Shown here piece by piece: positions 6,765 through 7,625 of a stretch of DNA of 7,625 nucleotides (its first letter is position 1; each line of letters starts with the position of its first letter). The stretch is from positions 1-7,625 of the forward strand of contig JAGWNV010000120.1 of NCBI GenBank assembly GCA_028872975.1, written 5' to 3'. A program made the position numbers and the translations under genes. A model generated the notes under the pieces. It ran no database searches and was not told the origin of the DNA. It was given only the letters and a program-made list of their open reading frames with translations. This DNA is from Acidobacteriota bacterium (GTDB lineage: Bacteria; Actinomycetota; Acidimicrobiia; Acidimicrobiales; UBA8190).

Positions 6765-7499
6765 CTAGTGCCCGTTGACGGAGAAGTGCTGGTAGTCCCG
6801 GGTGCCCGACCAGGTGCCGCCCCAGTACCAGCCGACGGCGGCGAAGGCGTCGACCAGGATCCCCCCCGGGACGGCCATACCGGGCCGCAGGGTGCCGCGG
6901 TCCAGATAGGCGCTGCCGGCGGGGGGGATGACGGTGGCGCCGTCGACATAGGGGTTCTGCACGTCGTTCACGTCGATCGCCTCGCCGTAGGCGTGCATCG
7001 ACCACTGGGGCGGACCCGGGGCCACGGCGGCGCGGCAATTGAACCCGGAGGTGTCGTCGGCGGCGGCGGCGGTGTTGTCGTCACCGCCGTAGGCGGACTC
7101 CGGCACCATCTCGGACAGGGGGAAGTGACCGGCGAAGAGGGCGGCGAAGACCTGGGTGACGGCAGGCACCACCGAGGCGTTCACGACCATGGTGCCGATG
7201 TGGGCCCGGCCGTCGAACCCCCAGTAGCCGAGCTCGAGCGCCCGGAGCTGGGCCGGGTCGACCGGGCAGCCGGGGTGCCAGGTGGCGCCGAGCTGGGCGG
7301 CGCCGACCGTGGCCACCGAGGACGTGAACGACGGGGCCTCGGTCGTCGTGGTCGTGCTCGGCGGAGGCGCCGGGGACGAGGTCGTCGTCGCTCGGGCCGT
7401 GCCGGCGCTGCCGCCCGCCGGCCTCGCCGCCGGTGCGCAGCCGGCCACGACCGCCAGGGCGCACGCTGCGGCGCCGAGGGCCACCCTCCGGCCGGCCAT
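6765..7499 (-). CDS. M15-type zinc peptidase lipoprotein (D-alanyl-D-alanine carboxypeptidase-like)
   Basis: This 244-residue lipoprotein acts on cell-wall peptides. The signal peptide (1-20) ends in a lipobox, VAGC, so Cys21 should be lipidated and the protein anchored on the outer face of the membrane. A Thr/Ser/Pro-rich linker (~34-55) spans the wall-proximal gap. The C-terminal domain has the M15/VanY-like zinc motifs: SMHAYGEAID with ligands His169 and Asp176, and DYQHFS at the C-terminus with catalytic Asp235 and ligand His238. A WYWGG segment precedes the latter, as usual in the VanY-like M15 group. It would trim D-Ala-D-Ala or a related peptide bond in peptidoglycan; exact specificity is not visible. 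The ATG at 7499 begins eight bases after the stop of the L,D-transpeptidase-like gene, so the two are likely cotranscribed. Its ribosome binding site is weak (GAGCGGG), consistent with coupling to the upstream gene. Confidence 0.92.
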   Translation of the reverse strand: MAGRRVALGAAACALAVVAGCAPAARPAGGSAGTARATTTSSPAPPPSTTTTTEAPSFTSSVATVGAAQLGATWHPGCPVDPAQLRALELGYWGFDGRAHIGTMVVNASVVPAVTQVFAALFAGHFPLSEMVPESAYGGDDNTAAAADDTSGFNCRAAVAPGPPQWSMHAYGEAIDVNDVQNPYVDGATVIPPAGSAYLDRGTLRPGMAVPGGILVDAFAAVGWYWGGTWSGTRDYQHFSVNGH

Positions 7500-7507
7500 C
7501 TGCCCGC

Positions 7508-7624
7508 TCAACCGGCGGCGATGAGGATGTGGGGGTCGTCGGCGGGGTTCAGCCACCCCAGGACGGCGTCCAGTTCGGCGTTGGGCAGGGCGACGCAGCC
7601 GGCGGTGTCACCGGCGGTCGTGTC
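7508..7624 (-). CDS. L,D-transpeptidase-like protein, C-terminal 38 residues (5' end beyond window)
   Basis: Only the last 38 codons are inside the window, ending at TGA (7510-7508). The fragment contains GDTAGCVALP, followed by ELDAVLGWLNPADDPHILI. This matches the catalytic Cys region of YkuD-fold L,D-transpeptidase-like secreted proteins (the COG3786 type common in actinobacteria). In that subgroup the Cys, here encoded at 7597-7595, sits in a T-A-G-C-V context rather than the classic HGC. Such enzymes form or exchange 3-3 peptidoglycan crosslinks. The stop lies eight bases before the M15 peptidase start, so both are probably in one transcript. Most of the protein, including any signal peptide, is unseen, so the assignment rests on this one motif region. 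Confidence 0.75.
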   Translation of the reverse strand, partial: DTTAGDTAGCVALPNAELDAVLGWLNPADDPHILIAAG

Positions 7625-7625
7625 G

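Noticed and set aside
6686..6949. N-terminal extension of the four-helix membrane protein.
   Set aside because: It overlaps the 3' end of the M15 peptidase gene, is Pro/Thr/Ser-rich without motifs, and bypasses a near-perfect ribosome binding site at 6693-6699.
7500..7556. A longer M15 peptidase start at the GTG at 7556.
   Set aside because: It would overlap the coding end of the L,D-transpeptidase-like gene and place an Arg/Pro-rich stretch ahead of the lipoprotein signal peptide. The ATG at 7499 gives a normal signal.
1..7625. Search for a defence, mobile-element or CRISPR-like system.
   Set aside because: No transposase, integrase, nuclease, phage gene, regularly spaced repeats or attachment-site duplication is visible. 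All eight genes fit transport, sulfate ester or lipid hydrolysis, cell-wall metabolism, or unknown small proteins.

Overview
This window reads as high-GC chromosomal DNA from an actinobacterium. The supports are GTG starts, strong GC bias at third codon positions, a long cytosolic sulfatase like mycobacterial AtsA/AtsD, and a lipobox lipoprotein. The exact lineage cannot be fixed from the sequence alone. There are eight genes: four rightward (1-5820) and four leftward (5851-7625), with the two blocks converging at about 5821-5850. I see no rRNA, tRNA, CRISPR array, insertion sequence or phage gene. No stretch longer than about 105 bases lacks a gene.

Right-going block. A truncated ABC exporter subunit (2-370) overlaps by one base the start of a complete second subunit (370-2169). 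The two carry complementary motif defects: Asp for the catalytic Glu in the first, and LSAGE for LSGGQ in the second. This is the pattern of a heterodimeric exporter with one weak and one active ATPase site. Sixty-one bases later comes a 760-residue formylglycine-type sulfatase with no signal peptide and a C-terminal beta-rich domain (2231-4513), probably in the same transcript. A separate consensus-like promoter (TTGACA, 17 bases, TACCGT) then drives a secreted lipase fused to a three-repeat ricin-type lectin (4618-5820).

Left-going block, in transcription order. First is the last 38 residues of an L,D-transpeptidase-like protein (7508-7624). Next are an M15-type zinc D,D-carboxypeptidase-like lipoprotein (6765-7499), an unrecognised four-helix membrane protein (6254-6685) and a small coiled-coil/helix-turn-helix protein (5851-6198). 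The first two act on peptidoglycan. The last two are small, closely spaced and share a 10-base ribosome-binding-site context, so they are likely co-expressed.

Overall this is a secretion and cell-envelope neighbourhood. I found no convincing evidence of a wholly new system. The least explained part is the membrane-protein/HTH pair downstream of the cell-wall enzymes.
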